Of a stretch of DNA of 64,000 nt, positions 13,311-24,400 are shown in pieces. This stretch comes from Platycnemis pennipes (lineage: Eukaryota > Arthropoda > Insecta > Odonata > Platycnemididae): positions 105,499,027 through 105,563,026 of the forward strand of contig OW121856.1 of assembly GCA_933228895.1 (NCBI GenBank). Reading direction: 5' to 3'. The stretch's first letter is position 1. The number at the start of each line of letters is the position of its first letter. A model generated the notes under the pieces. That model saw only the letters and a program-made list of their open reading frames with translations, had not been told where the DNA came from and ran no database searches. The position numbers were made by a program, and so were the translations under genes.

Positions 13311-13660
13311 AACACCGTCAAAAACCGGCACTTTTTGCGTTACAACTGTTGTAAAAAATATGAAAATGCGTTTTAAAAATTTAGGTCTGCTATCCAATAA
13401 CGCGGAATGAAATAAGAAAAATTAGGGTATGATTAGTTTTTCTGTAGGCCTATCTATTAATTTGTTATTTGTATTCAAACTCGAGAACAAATTAAAAAAC
13501 TGGCACTTTTTACGTTACAACTACTGTAAAAAATATTAAATTGCGTTTTAAAAATTTAGGCCTACTATCCAATAACGCAGAATAAAATAATAAAAATTAG
13601 GGCGTGGTTAGTGTTTCTGTAGGCCTATCTATTAATTTGTTATTTGTATTAAAACTCGAG
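13311..13660. repeat. tandem dimer, 175-bp unit
   Basis: Two head-to-tail copies with an exact 175-bp offset (for example GGCACTTTTT at 13327 and 13502, ACTCGAG at 13479 and 13654). The units are roughly 90 percent alike by eye. The dimer lies directly beside the MITE starting at 13668. Confidence 0.85.
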
Positions 13661-13667
13661 TGCCCAT

Positions 13668-14171
13668 AATGGGGGCGTTTACTCGGAACCGAAATCGCAA
13701 TTTTATACACGAAATTGTTAGATGAAAAAAAAAGAATTTTAGTGAAAAAATTAATCTTTTAACCACAACCATTCACTCATAAATCAAAAATTAAAATAAG
13801 CAAAAGGTGACGCCCACCGAAAAGCTGTGTCCTTGACTGCTCTTATGGGAAGGGAAGGGAGTGGAGGGGGATACTCGGAAGGTCTGCTCGCACAGATGCT
13901 GTCGCAATTGTCTTATTGGCCGAGTCATTTGTGTACCCCCCCATTGCGATAAGGCTAAGTAGCTTCGCGGGCTCAGTTGTGATTGGACGAAGTCGATATA
14001 CGTCAGAGGTTGCACCACGCCCACTTTTCCGAAAGGGTTAAAAACAGCAGGTTTTCGCCGCTTATAACTCGAGAAATGATTGACGGATCAAAAAACGGAA
14101 AAATACGGGTATTTTTATTTTACAATCTCTATCAGATCCGGCAATAAAAAAATATGGTAAACGACCCCATT
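13668..14171 (+). mobile_element. 535-bp MITE family, forward, next to the svp 5' splice site
   Basis: Runs from AATGGGGGCGTTTACTCGGA to GGTAAACGACCCCATT, the canonical ends. It lacks the segment with the CRE octamer (internal deletion of about 30 bp). It ends 48 nt from the svp donor and is in opposite orientation to the copy at 9749-10295. Confidence 0.9.
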
Positions 14172-14219
14172 TTGCGCCGACAGCAGAGCCTTTCGAGCGC
14201 TGCGGATGGTCCTTCTCAC

Positions 14220-14575
14220 CTGGAGGTCTGGGAAGAAGGGGATGTTGCGAGCCCACTCCACCGCCGAGAAGAGCAGCCTCGCGGCCAGTTCGCAAATGTT
14301 GTCGATGCCCATGATGTTGGAGGCGGCGGCGGCGGCGGAGGGCTGGTGGTGGTGCACGGGTCCGGCCCCGCACTGGCCGTACCGGGACGTGGGGTAGGGC
14401 TCGGCCCGGAGCAGCAGCGAGATGTACGAGGAGAGGTACGAGTGGTGTCCGTTGAGGGCGGAGCCGTCGGGTGCGGGCCCGCCTGGGTGAACCACGCCGT
14501 TGGCACCCGTCAGCGCGAACTGTCCCGGCAGGCCCATCGGCGGCTGAGACGGAGGGACGCGGCCCCTCTGCACGG
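14220..14575 (-). CDS. svp: seven-up (COUP-TF) internal exon, hinge and start of the ligand-binding domain
   Basis: Orphan nuclear receptor and nuclear transcription factor. The exon reads without stops as AVQRGRVPP, then [20 protein letters not shown], then [20 protein letters not shown] and [13 protein letters not shown], the known COUP-TF/Seven-up order after the DNA-binding domain. The acceptor is CTTCTTCCGCAG just above 14575. The exon starts with CC, the last two bases of a split Ala codon of RREA|VQRG. The donor is CAG|GTGAGA at 14219, phase 0. The length of 356 nt is two bases plus 118 codons. The stretch between YGQC and NIMGI is longer than the four residues usual in the family and contains [17 protein letters not shown]. 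The zinc-finger exon that must precede it is not recognisable up to 64000. This exon joins 9672-9414. Confidence 0.96.
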
Positions 14576-14929
14576 CTGCGGAAGAAGGAGGTCAAAGGTC
14601 ACTTGTGACAACGGCCAGGAAGCTTCACCACACCAACTCTCATGCACGAAGAGAACTACATACTAGTCATATTTTTGTTTTAGTGTAGCAATAAAAAAAA
14701 GATTTAAACATCAGAATAAGAATGCATAAACCTAAATTTCAACCTACATTACAAGTCTGTCGGTTTGGAAATTAATTTTCCTAATATTATGTCCATGGTA
14801 CTATAGTAAGTCGGAGTTCGCGAAATATATTTATCATCACTGGGAAAAATATCGCTTCGGAATTCATTCAAGAGATGAAGTACATTTCAGTTGCCTCTTT
14901 CGGTGGCTGCTGCGGCACAGGCATTCATC
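14576..14929. other. svp: start of the long svp intron, nothing recognised
   Basis: AT-rich sequence immediately 5' of the svp exon on the gene's strand, containing its polypyrimidine tract and acceptor. No other feature seen. Confidence 0.5.
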
Positions 14930-15020
14930 TATATCTACATAATACCCTGCAAGCCACCATAAAGGTGTGTGGCAGGGGGTGAACTCTCACCAAACATGCA
15001 CTACATATCATGCATAAAAT
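14930..15020 (-). mobile_element. LINE 3' tail only (family A type)
   Basis: Minus-strand hairpin and tail: CATCTATATCTACATAATAC, CCTGCAAGCCACC, GGTGTGTGGCAGGGGGTG. Only about 90 bp of the 3' end was inserted. Confidence 0.8.
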
Positions 15021-15482
15021 TTGTAATTAAAAATTAAATTTTCGTTCTCCAAGCTTTGCATTGTCGTTCTCCAAGCTTTCATACCCGTAGCTGGGCATGT
15101 CATCAGGGAAATAATTATGTTACGTATTTAATATTACGTATATAATATAATAATTATACATACGTGCCCTGCAACGGGTATGAAAGCTTGGAGAACGACA
15201 ATGCCTGTGCCGCAACACCTACCGAAAGAGACAACTGGACATCATCCACGCTGCGAAAACCTACGATCAGCAAGTACATTTCAAATTACGGTCTAATAAT
15301 GATTCCCATCTATGTTTTTGTAAATGACAGTCGAATTTACAAATATTCGCAACACACGCTCCAGTTCGTGATTCAAGCTCACCTCTCGTATGCATCCCAT
15401 GCACTGGCAGTGCATTCCAAAGGAGGTCTATTAAGGAATAAGGGACAATTTTCCGACACATTTAGCGTCACATTCACCCGGT

Positions 15483-15680
15483 CATCATCACAAGTAAACA
15501 ATCTTAAGATTGGTTTGACGCAGCTCTCGAATCCATTCTCCTATTAGCTCAACTATTCATCCCTACATAACACTACTTTCACATCCCTGACCACTTCTGC
15601 TATGCATCTCATTCAAGGCCTGCCTTTTCCATTCTTCCCATTCACTTTTCCTTCGACAACTGCTTTCATTAGGACATCAT
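15483..15680 (-). mobile_element. RTE-type LINE 3' end
   Basis: On the minus strand it reads DVLMKAVVEGKVNGKNGKGRP and continues to ESCVKPILRLFTCDDD, the 3' end of the RTE-type element including its untranslated end. The 5' side ends abruptly at a 178-bp inverted-repeat element. Confidence 0.65.
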
Positions 15681-15858
15681 GGGCCCAAGTCTTGGATATT
15701 TCGTTACGCTATGACGAATGAAATTTTGTCGATATGATAACGTCATTCGTTTCTAGTTATTAGTTTATCCATGGTGATAACAAAATATGACACTTTCGTT
15801 GGTAACGAAAACGTTAATATTTATTCGGTGAGTAAAGAAAGATTCAAGACATGGGCCC
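15681..15858. mobile_element. 178-bp mini-element with GGGCCC ends
   Basis: Left end GGGCCCAAGTCTTGGAT and the complement of the right end GGGCCCATGTCTTGAAT form a roughly 20-bp inverted repeat. It separates two RTE fragments. No target duplication could be defined. Confidence 0.5.
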
Positions 15859-15869
15859 TAGAACACTGT

Positions 15870-17660
15870 TAGCTGTCAAATAATCAGTCAGCAACCTTAA
15901 CACACAGTTTTGACACATCTCTCTTATTCGATTCTCTTAGCAGCAAACCTCTTCACATTTGCATAATTCTTCTCCATGTCTCAGGATATGACCGATTAAG
16001 TTGTCCCTTCTTCTTTTTAAGGTTTTCAGCAGACGTCTCAAGTTTTCCTCTCTTCTTACGAACTGTTTGTCATTAACTAAGTCGATCCATTTGATATTCA
16101 TCAATTCTTCTGTAGCAGAACATTTCGAATACATTCAGTCTTGATTTCTTCGCTGCTGTTGTAGTTCACCTCTACAAAGAAGTACTCCAGACGTATGCTC
16201 TGATGACATGTCTCCTCAATTCCGCACCTTAAATTCTCGATTCTTCACCACTGGGCCCAGATTTAACGCAGCCACATGGTCTTAAAACAAACTGAGAATA
16301 ATGTTTCGGTCTCTATGACAATCCAATTTACCTTGGGATTCTAGTAGTTTAATTCCAGTCAATGATGTCCAAAGCCTTCTCCGAATCCACAATGGCAACG
16401 AAAGTCAGTTTGTTCTTTTAAATTCTCCACTCGATGAGAAGTCTACAGGCCAAAAGCGCTTCCTATATGTCTTACCTTTTCCTGAATCCAAAGCATTCAT
16501 CTACATCTACATGTACACGATACCCTGCAAGCCACCGTGAGGGTGTGTGGCAGAGGGTGAAGATCACCAAGCATGCACTAATGACATGCAAACATGCTAC
16601 CATAGGGTCTAAATTGTTGGTATCTATAGTATTTAATGGATTAATACATGCATCATACACTACAGACTACCCTAAAATATTTCTCCTACCTATCCTTTGC
16701 TATGCTGCCTATTTTGTTCTCTTATAGTACGGGGAAAAAATGCCATTGTGAATCTATCAGTACGACAATCTATCTCTCTAATCTTATTTGTCTGGTCGAA
16801 TTTAGCATAATACGCTGGTTGTTTTAATACGTCCTAACATCTTCAGTAAAGCTATCCGATTGAAATTTCTCTAATAGATTCAATCTGTACTTTAACCTAC
16901 GCTCTGATAATGATTCCCACCCTAATTCTTGTATTAATTCTGAAACACTACTCAACCTATCGTAACACGTTGCTGCTCTACGCTGCACACTGCCTAGTTC
17001 TCAGATCAAAACTAATTAATTCGATTCACATACATACTAAAGGTGGGGCCTAACTAGTGAAAAGTAACATCGCTCTTTTGTCTTCTCATCACATTTCCCA
17101 AGTACTCTTTTTATAGCTTTCTCTTCGCTCGGCCGCATATTTCCTGGATGTGTTTTCCCCACGATAAATCTTTAGTGATTGTTATACCTAAATACCTTAT
17201 GGTTTCAACGCTCCCAATCTTCGTGTTATTAATTTTATAGGATCGCTCTATCGAATTATTCCTCCTCATTTTAGCATTAAATTAAATTAGTCCTCGTCCA
17301 GGAAACCCTTCACCTTATCGTTCTATTCTTCCATAGATGATTCTCGTCAATGTTTTCGAGGCATGGGTCGTCTGGTTTCTGGGCGTAAATTTTTCACACT
17401 TCACAGCCTTATTCGTTTAGGGGAATAGGGATGATGATGTTCCCCTCGAAGACCTTGGGTGTTTCTCCTCTTGAGTACATGTCGCAAGAGCTTTTGTAGA
17501 GCATGGTTAATGCCTTTTCTCCTGCAGTTTTCATTAGTTTGGCATGAATATGGCCAAATCCAGGAGCCTCCTTTAACCGTTGGTCCTGACAGCTGCTTTT
17601 GATTTTCAACGCAACGAGTGATCATCCTGAAAATAAAGGTATTGGGCGTTTTTTTGTGGA
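15870..17660 (-). mobile_element. RTE-type LINE, split by a family B LINE insertion
   Basis: Minus strand, 5' part at 17660-17279 (LKEAPGFGHIHAKLMKTAGE, then LTRIIYGRIER, GFLDED). It resumes at 16491 with FGFRK, EALLACRLLIEW and FVAIVDSEKALDIIDWN (polymerase motif A region) and then the C-terminal RRRDNLIGHILRHGEELCK, ending near 15870. Many stops; an internal deletion near the C-terminus. Confidence 0.72.
16498..17272 (-). mobile_element. L2/CR1-type LINE family B, 775 bp, inserted in the RTE copy
   Basis: Minus strand. It begins ATGAGGAGGAATAATTCGAT and codes, with stops and frameshifts, SYKINNTKIGSVETIRYLG, WGKHIQEICGRAKRKL, and IREQNRQHSKG. It ends with the shared hairpin and TGTAGATGTAGATG tail (16498-16560). 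AGCATT at 16492-16497 and 17273-17278 flanks it as a likely 6-bp target duplication. Confidence 0.8.
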
Positions 17661-18340
17661 ATTCGAATATTATACAGAGTAAAAATTGCAATTTTCCACT
17701 GAGATAAAAAAATTAAACCTTCCCCCCTCTTTATTTTCTGTAAATATATATGATGACTCCTGTGCCATTACTTTCACCTGATGATAATGTAGAACACAGA
17801 AAACCTAGGTTGTACCTAATGACATTTCATCTACGTGAAAAATTCCAATTTTTATTCTGTATCATAGCGAGTCGCGTCTTCCACATTATTTTCCACATCA
17901 TCCTTATTGACTTCATTTTCCGATTCGATTATCTTGGCACTGAGTTTTATTCGGTTGTAAAACTGTTTGAAATATTCCTTCCGTGTCTACATTTTATATT
18001 CATGCTCAATTAACGGCTCTTCTTGTCCCTTACGCCATTAGATCTCGCACCTTGTTCCTTGAAGTGATTTCTCACTATCCTGTAATAACTTCTACATTCG
18101 CTGGTTCCGGCAAATTGTTTCGCGTCTCTTCACATACGCCTTTCATCCAATTTCTCTCGTCTTTCTCGCCTCACGACTTATTTCATCCTCATTCTTTGGA
18201 AGCAGACTGCCCTTTTTCAGGCGATGGAACGCAAGATGGCCGCTTCAGGGAGAAGTATCATCCTGAAGTCCATTACGCATATTATGCTAGAAAATTTTAT
18301 GCAATTATCTATTAAATAATCGCATCTTCGCCTTCGCTTG
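17661..18340. other. no gene recognised
   Basis: AT-rich with an open frame of 110 codons at 17983-18315, plus strand, without recognisable domain. No repeat ends were identified. Confidence 0.4.
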
Positions 18341-18347
18341 CATATCG

Positions 18348-18735
18348 ATTAAATCTATCAGAGAAATTTCAATCGGATAGCTTTACTTAAGACGTTAGAC
18401 ACATATTAAAAACACCAGCGTATTATGCTAGATTCGATCAGATAAACAAGATTAGAGAGATAGATTTTCGTACTGATAGATTCAAAATGGCATTTTTCCC
18501 CCGTACTATAAGAGAACAGAATAGGCAGCAGAGCAAAGGGATAGGTAGGGGAAATATTTTAGAACAGTCTGTAGTGCCTGCTGCATGTATTAACCCCTTA
18601 AATACTATAGATACTAACAATCTAGTTGCATGAGACCCTATGGTAGCATGTTTGCATGTCGGTAGTGCATGCTTGGTGTTCTTCACCCCCTGCCACACAG
18701 CATCGCGATGGCTTGCAGGGTATCGTGTAGATGGG
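18348..18735 (+). mobile_element. L2/CR1-type LINE family B 3' end
   Basis: Reads RHILKTPAYYARFDQINKIR, FRTDRFKMAFFPRTIREQNR and the 3' untranslated region to the hairpin (CCCTGCCACACAGCATCGCG...) and TGTAGATG at 18735. Confidence 0.8.
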
Positions 18736-18867
18736 CTCCAGCGGTCCATGTTTCCGGGTAACAGCTTCCAATGGCGGCTCGGGGCTGGTTTAATCTCCAA
18801 CATTCACCTACAAGTCAACGATTCCACACTCGTGCCCAGCGAGAAATAAGGGAATTAGTACTCGATG

Positions 18868-19215
18868 TATTCATCATCATCATGGGTCAACAATCCTAGG
18901 ATTGGTTTAACGCAGCCCTCCACTCGATTATTCCATCGGCCAACCTCTTCATATTGACGTACCTCCTCTCTTTTACATCCTTAATAAATTGTTCCATATA
19001 CCTATCTCATACGAGGCCTGCCTTTTCCATTCTTCCCGTACAATTTTCCCTCGACGATTGTGTTCATCAGGCCATCGTGTCTTAAGATATGGTCTGTTAA
19101 GTTGTCCCGTCTTATTTTTTGAGTTTTCATTAGGCTTCTACTTTCTCCCATCTTCTTGAGACTTCTACGTTCTTACTTGGTCGATCCATTTAAACTTCAT
19201 CATTCTTCAGAAAAC
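18868..19215 (-). mobile_element. RTE-type LINE 3' end
   Basis: Minus-strand C-terminal remains (MMKFKWIDQVRT, KKIRRDNLTDHILRHDGLMN, TIVEGKLYGKNGKGRP) and the typical end CCTAGGATTGTTGACCCATG followed by ATG-type repeats. Confidence 0.65.
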
Positions 19216-19420
19216 AATGCTTCACCCGGAACTGAAAATTTGGAATTCAATTCTCTTCTCACTCTTGGCAGTTAACTAAAATATACGATTCATAACGTGA
19301 AGCGCAATCCCCGTTTCCAAATCCGCATAAGTAGTCTTCTACTACGAGGCGGAGTCGTGGAGCTCGAACTGCGGCCGCCGGAGTGGAGTTCCGTCTCCCC
19401 AGCTAGGCCAAGGGGCCTCA

Positions 19421-20287
19421 TAAGGCCGTTTTACACCACGGTCATTGAAACTGCGCAAGTTGATGTTGATTCCGTCTGAGCAGTCGTCCGCGAAAGTGCG
19501 TGACGTAGAAAATTGCGAGGACGCTTGCTTGACAGCTTTACACGGTGCAATCGTCGGTGCATTATGTCAGTGACAATATACCAATCAATAGCGGTAACAC
19601 CGTCAATATATCGCATAACGTCAAGATCTGTTAAGTAGCAATTAATTGGACGTGAAAGATGCGATAATTTACCACTTCTTTAAAATATGTTTTAAGCCTT
19701 AGTCTAATTCGTTGTCGAAGAGGTGCGTCGGTCAGTATAATCAGAATGGGCATCCAGTTATTGCGGTGCGAGTTGAAAAAGCTTCCGAATCTCTAACACA
19801 GCGAAATCCAAATCCAAATCCGAAATCCAACATAATAGTGGAGACTATAGTCCCGTATATTTAGCCCAAAGTTTGCACCACGAACGAACGGCAGTGGGCC
19901 AAGGTAACGAATTCTTCCTTTACGCACGAAATTTAAGCTTCCACGTGATTAATCGCCTAGCTCATCATTAATGCACTTTATTCACTACCTGAGGAGTTGA
20001 GTGCAAACAAAAACACCCAACTCAATCATCAACAACCTATATTTAATTGCTAGAATTCCCCAGGCAGTTCGTTGCCGCTACATCTGCACCATCTAGTGAG
20101 ATAAATAAACTTCAAACTTGCGCGAACACACGTATCAGATTAGAACATGTTCTAATTTGCTCGCAAGCGTTCGCGCACAGGCGCTGCCTGACCTCGCAAG
20201 TCGTCGCTTTACAGGGCGCAATATTTCTTGCGCAATTGTTCTCGCAACAGCCTGCGCAGTATCAATGACCGTGTGAAACGGCCTTTA
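19421..20287. mobile_element. non-autonomous DNA element with AAGGCCGTTTCACACGGTCA-type ends
   Basis: Left end AAGGCCGTTTTACACCACGG, then TCATTGAAACTGCGCA. Right end (complement) AAGGCCGTTTCACACGGTCA, then TTGATACTGCGCA. This inverted repeat is about 36 bp. The 870-bp interior has no transposase. Confidence 0.62.
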
Positions 20288-20720
20288 AGAAGAGCGGCGT
20301 TCCGGTCCACAGCCTTCGGAGGCTGAGGTGCTGCTGCTGACATCTGGCGAGCCCGAGCCCGCCGCCACTCTCCTCTGAGTGACGTCATCGGTGACGTCAT
20401 CACACACACCTCTCCACCTCCCCCCCCCCCCCCTCCAACGAATCGTCGCCGCCGGCAAGCTCCCTTTCCCCTTCCCGGCATTCGTAGCGGCCGAGGACAC
20501 GCGCCAGGGACGACGGAAGGGGGCGTCCGTGCAGCGGAAAAAAATCGTGACCACTTGTAGATGGCAGCACGAGCAACACGCGCCCCCTAATCAAGTCAGA
20601 TGAGGCCTCAATGCGGACTGCGTCGCTCCTCTTTTTTTTCTTCCATTGCGACACGCACACACTCTCGCGGCACCTCCAATGCAGCACCTCCCAGGGCGAC
20701 CACCAATAGGAGTCGTCCAC
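20285..20720. promoter_or_regulatory. CpG-rich patch with two tandem CRE octamers
   Basis: GC- and CpG-rich, unlike its flanks. TGACGTCA occurs at 20380-20387 and 20392-20399, 12 bp apart, just before a CA run and a run of 14 C (20420-20433). The open frames on the minus strand (up to 106 codons) are low-complexity and unrecognised. A regulatory role in svp is inference only. Confidence 0.35.
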
Positions 20721-20889
20721 GTCACCAACACTGCCAGAGAGTGGAAAATGACGAGCAGCCGCGAGGCTGTGAGTGATTTAAAGTGATCGCACTTGTAAAT
20801 AGGAATCGCCTCTATCGCCATTAATTGCAGAATATCGAAAGAAGTATTACGTCCGATTAGTAACATCAAAATATTTCACTGATGACAGG

Positions 20890-21145
20890 AATGAAGATGA
20901 CATTTCCTTTTCGACGCCACAGACAAAGAATTTCAAATTTGTTTATTTTTCTTTCACCCGAAAACAACACAGATGGTCCTTACATCGGGAACTTTAACTA
21001 TCAGAAATTATACAAGACAGACATCCATGCCACAGGAAGTGAAAATACTCCGTGGGATTCGAACCCGCGACCCTGGAACGTCCAGTGATTTGCCTCGCCG
21101 CCAACGGGGCCGTTTGATGCACTTGCATGGAATGCACTTTCCACC
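20890..21145 (-). repeat. tRNA-like repeat, probable SINE
   Basis: On the minus strand CGTTGGCGGCGAGGC followed by GGTCGCGGGTTCGAATCCCA resembles a tRNA A-box and B-box pair. The downstream part is AT-rich. No anticodon arm is convincing. Confidence 0.5.
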
Positions 21146-22067
21146 CGGGCTTCGTTCAACCCAACGAGAGATATAAAGCGATCGTACCAAAATAGAGCTG
21201 TTTTCATCGTGGTTTAACTATATGTATGTAGTAGTACGTCTCCGCGAACAAACGGAATTTGATGACTTTTTCAAGGATCTCACAGCCTACACAATCTATG
21301 AATTTTTTTGAAATAACGCTCACACCAACCGGTACTCCAGTTCTCCTTGTTTAAACAGCCCTTACCACTCAGCCTCCAAACTTTTTCATAAATTACCAAG
21401 TGATATTAAAGTTATAGCCTAACCTGATCAGAAGGAAGGTTGAAAAATTACTCCTTGAGAAATATATTTATGATGTCTCTGAATATTTGAATGATTAACT
21501 AGCTCATACTTTATGTTTAGAATGACTCCTTGTTGTACATAAAATTTGCAAATCACTGTCTTGTTCTTTTTCTCTGTTTCTTTTGGTATTCTTCGAGACA
21601 AAACATGATGTATGGTATTTTAGGAGTCTTTTGAATCTTTTTGAAATTTATGATGACGTAGCCGTGCATGTATCTGCCAACGGTGAAAAGAAAATATTAT
21701 TATATTATTATTTTGAACAAACTTATTGCAAACAAAAAGGTAACGTTTGAGATGGCAGTTATTTTGGAGACGGCAGATATTTGCCGGATTAAACAGGCAC
21801 AGTTTTTAAGTCACCCCGTGGCGTGTTAGAGGGCAGAGTTGGACTGCTTACTATAGGCGCCGTGGAGACCTCAGAATATGTCTAGCTGCAGACAAGCTGT
21901 GTTATTTTCCCACTTCCATATATTGATTAGAATGTTTTGAGCTCACCCCACGCCATCAAAGTCCAATCGCATGCGAACAGCAATAAGCAATAAAAGTGGA
22001 ATAAAACAGATTACGTGAAAAAAAACATACGCACTTTGGTCCATAAGATCGCGGGGGCGAAGGTTAA
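21146..22067. other. no gene recognised
   Basis: AT-rich intronic sequence with no long open frame or recognised repeat. Confidence 0.4.
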
Positions 22068-23116
22068 GCCTGGTTCACAACGGTGCGTTTTTCCGGGATT
22101 GATTTCTCGCGTGGAGTGCTGATGGGTGCTCTCTTGCTGGAAACTCTGACTGCTGTCCGGCTGCCCTGACGGCTAGAGCTTGCTTGATTTTGAGGTTAGG
22201 TCCGTTGCTATTTTCCTTGCGTGTTTTGTTGATGGCTATTGTTGCCGGCCAATCGTCGTTCAGCTTTGCATCAAGTGATCATAACAAAGGTTCTGCCTGG
22301 GGGTTTATTTTGTAATCTCACTTTAGAGAGAATACGTCATAAAATGTCACTTTTTTGTAGTTGAACTCCGCCACCCAGGCGGCGTGACCATCTTCGGATC
22401 TCAAGCGGTGAACTGCCGGTCATGTACTGGTCTTTCAGACGATTCGTCCGCTCTGATCCGTATCTTTCGACTCTTGATCCGTTTCATTATCTCCACCTGC
22501 CATTTGTTCCCATCTCATCTTCATAAAGAACGTGAAATGGAGCCACCATCGTTTCCACTTGAAGCTTGAGTTGGAAAAAAGCAAGAGCGAGAAAGGTACA
22601 AACGATTTGAAATTGTATTTTTGGAATTTGCACAACGTGAAGAACTTCAGCACACCGAGATCGGCAACAGATTGCGCTACCGACAGAAGCTTCGACAATT
22701 CACGAACCGTTCGTGAGCCGATCATTAAGAGAGCGAAACGGATCTCCAGCCTTCCCGCAAAGAGTCATTAAAAAGGTGAGAATACAATATAACCCCCCTG
22801 GTTCTGCTTTTAATAGCATCTCATGGTCAATATTGTGTTTATAAATGAGTGCAATCTATGGACTAGGGATCAAGTTGCGGTGCTTATCGTAGCATATACA
22901 GACGAAACTTGTTTTATTTACAGTTTGTATTCGGAACTATCGCAGAAAACATCTTCGTGCTGAGGCTCTAAGAAGAGTAAGAAAGGAGGATAGCTCCTGC
23001 TACGTGTGAACTGACAACCATCAGCGAAGCCACTCATAGCGACCACCTTCGTCGCACGCTTCATCATGAAATCCAGCTAGCTAGCACGCAAGGAAAAACG
23101 CACCGTGTGAAATGGG
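22068..23116. mobile_element. 1.05-kb non-autonomous element with GGTGCGTTTTTCC ends
   Basis: Left TTCACAACGGTGCGTTTTTC and the complement of the right end TTTCACACGGTGCGTTTTTC form a roughly 27-bp inverted repeat. Inside, a 79-codon frame (22532-22771) and an opposite 96-codon frame have no recognisable transposase motif. Confidence 0.6.
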
Positions 23117-23409
23117 CATTAGTGACAATCAACAAAAGCGGTTATTCGAATTTAAATGGAATAAACAGAACAACATGCGAGATGAGAGCTCTTCAGGGAA
23201 GCCCGAATGGACTTGAACAGATGGGAGTTCAGAAAGGGGTGAATCGGCGACACGTGTTTCAACAAATTATCATTATTCCCTCTAAATGCAGTGCACCAGT
23301 CAAGGCGGGTGCTTTTTCCCCGTCGGACCTTCCCATTCTGCTCGTCAACTCCGACTGAATGAGAATTCATTCCTCCGTGGCGATGAATCTGAACCTCTAC
23401 CGCCCGTCA

Positions 23410-23715
23410 ATAAACCTACAAGATGAACTTGAGCGTGTGAAGTGATGATCGAATTGTTAAGGGACGGTGTCATAACCATAATGGTGTGACCAGTCTATTA
23501 GATGAACTCAAATAGAAATCATTGTCAGAACGTAAGTTGAAATTTAGACTTAATCCAATATAATATTTTGATGGCGTTTAAATATTTTGCGAACACCAGC
23601 TTACTACGGTAGGCTGGAACAAGAATAAAATTAGAGAAACTGACTGACGAACTGACGGATTCAAAATGTCCTTCATTCCTCGTACAATTAGGGATATTAA
23701 TAACTGTAAACTGTA
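23410..23715 (+). mobile_element. L2/CR1-type LINE family A, decayed, without tail
   Basis: Remnants LQDELERV, SLLDELK, ERKLKFRLN, FVNTSLLR-like and IRDINNCKL follow family A order with several stops and frameshifts. It has no 3' untranslated region: at 23715 the sequence passes directly into family B coding sequence on the same strand. Confidence 0.65.
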
Positions 23716-24240
23716 AAGGCCCCACCTTGAGTATGCAGCCAGTGTATGGGATCCGAATGAATTAGGTTTGATGAGAGAACTAGACAGTGTGCAGCGTAGA
23801 GCAGCTAGGTTCGTTAAAAGGTGTTACGATAGGGTGAGTAGCGTTTCAGAATTAATACAAGAATTAGGGTGGGAGTCATTGTCAGAGCGTAGGTTGAAGT
23901 ATAGATTAAATCTATTAGAGAAATTTCAATCGGATATCTTCACTGAATATGTTAGGCACATATTAAAAACACCAGCGTATTATGCTAGATTCGACCAGAT
24001 AAATAAGATTAGAGAGATAGATTGTCGTACCGATAGATTCAAAATGGCATTTTTCTCCCGTACTATAAGAGAACAGAATAGGCAGCATAGCAAAGGGATA
24101 GGTTGGGGAAACATTTTAGAGTAGTCTGTAGTACATGATGCATGCATTAACCCCTTAAATACTATAGATACTAACAAGCTAGTTGCATGAGACCCTATAG
24201 TTGCTTGTTTGCATGTTAGTAGTGCATGCTTGGTACGCTG
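23716..24240 (+). mobile_element. L2/CR1-type LINE family B 3' end
   Basis: A clean frame to 24124: RPHLEYAASVWDPNELGLMR, ELDSVQRRAARFVKRCYDRV, ELIQELGWESLSERRLKYRL, HILKTPAYYARFDQINKIRE and IREQNRQHSKGIGWGNILE. The 3' untranslated part runs to GTGCATGCTTGGT, but the hairpin and tail are cut off at 24240. Confidence 0.82.
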
Positions 24241-24400
24241 AAAATATTATCTTAGAATTTATTTAAGAGATTAAGTCTAAATTTCAACCTAATTTTAGTG
24301 TAAATTTCTAAATTTCAATTGAGATTAAGTCTTAATTTCAACCTGCGATATGACAATGATTCCCATTTTAATTAATATAATAGACTGGTTACGCTAATAT
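24241..24400 (-). mobile_element. L2/CR1-type LINE family A fragment
   Basis: Minus-strand match to the SVTSLLI-KWESLS to RLKFRLNLLNKF region. The piece AGATTAAGTCTAAATTTCAA is present twice, so the fragment carries a small internal duplication. Confidence 0.6.

Noticed and set aside
15681..15858. Assignment of the GGGCCC-ended element to a named superfamily
   Set aside because: No target duplication could be defined and the ends match nothing I can name with confidence.
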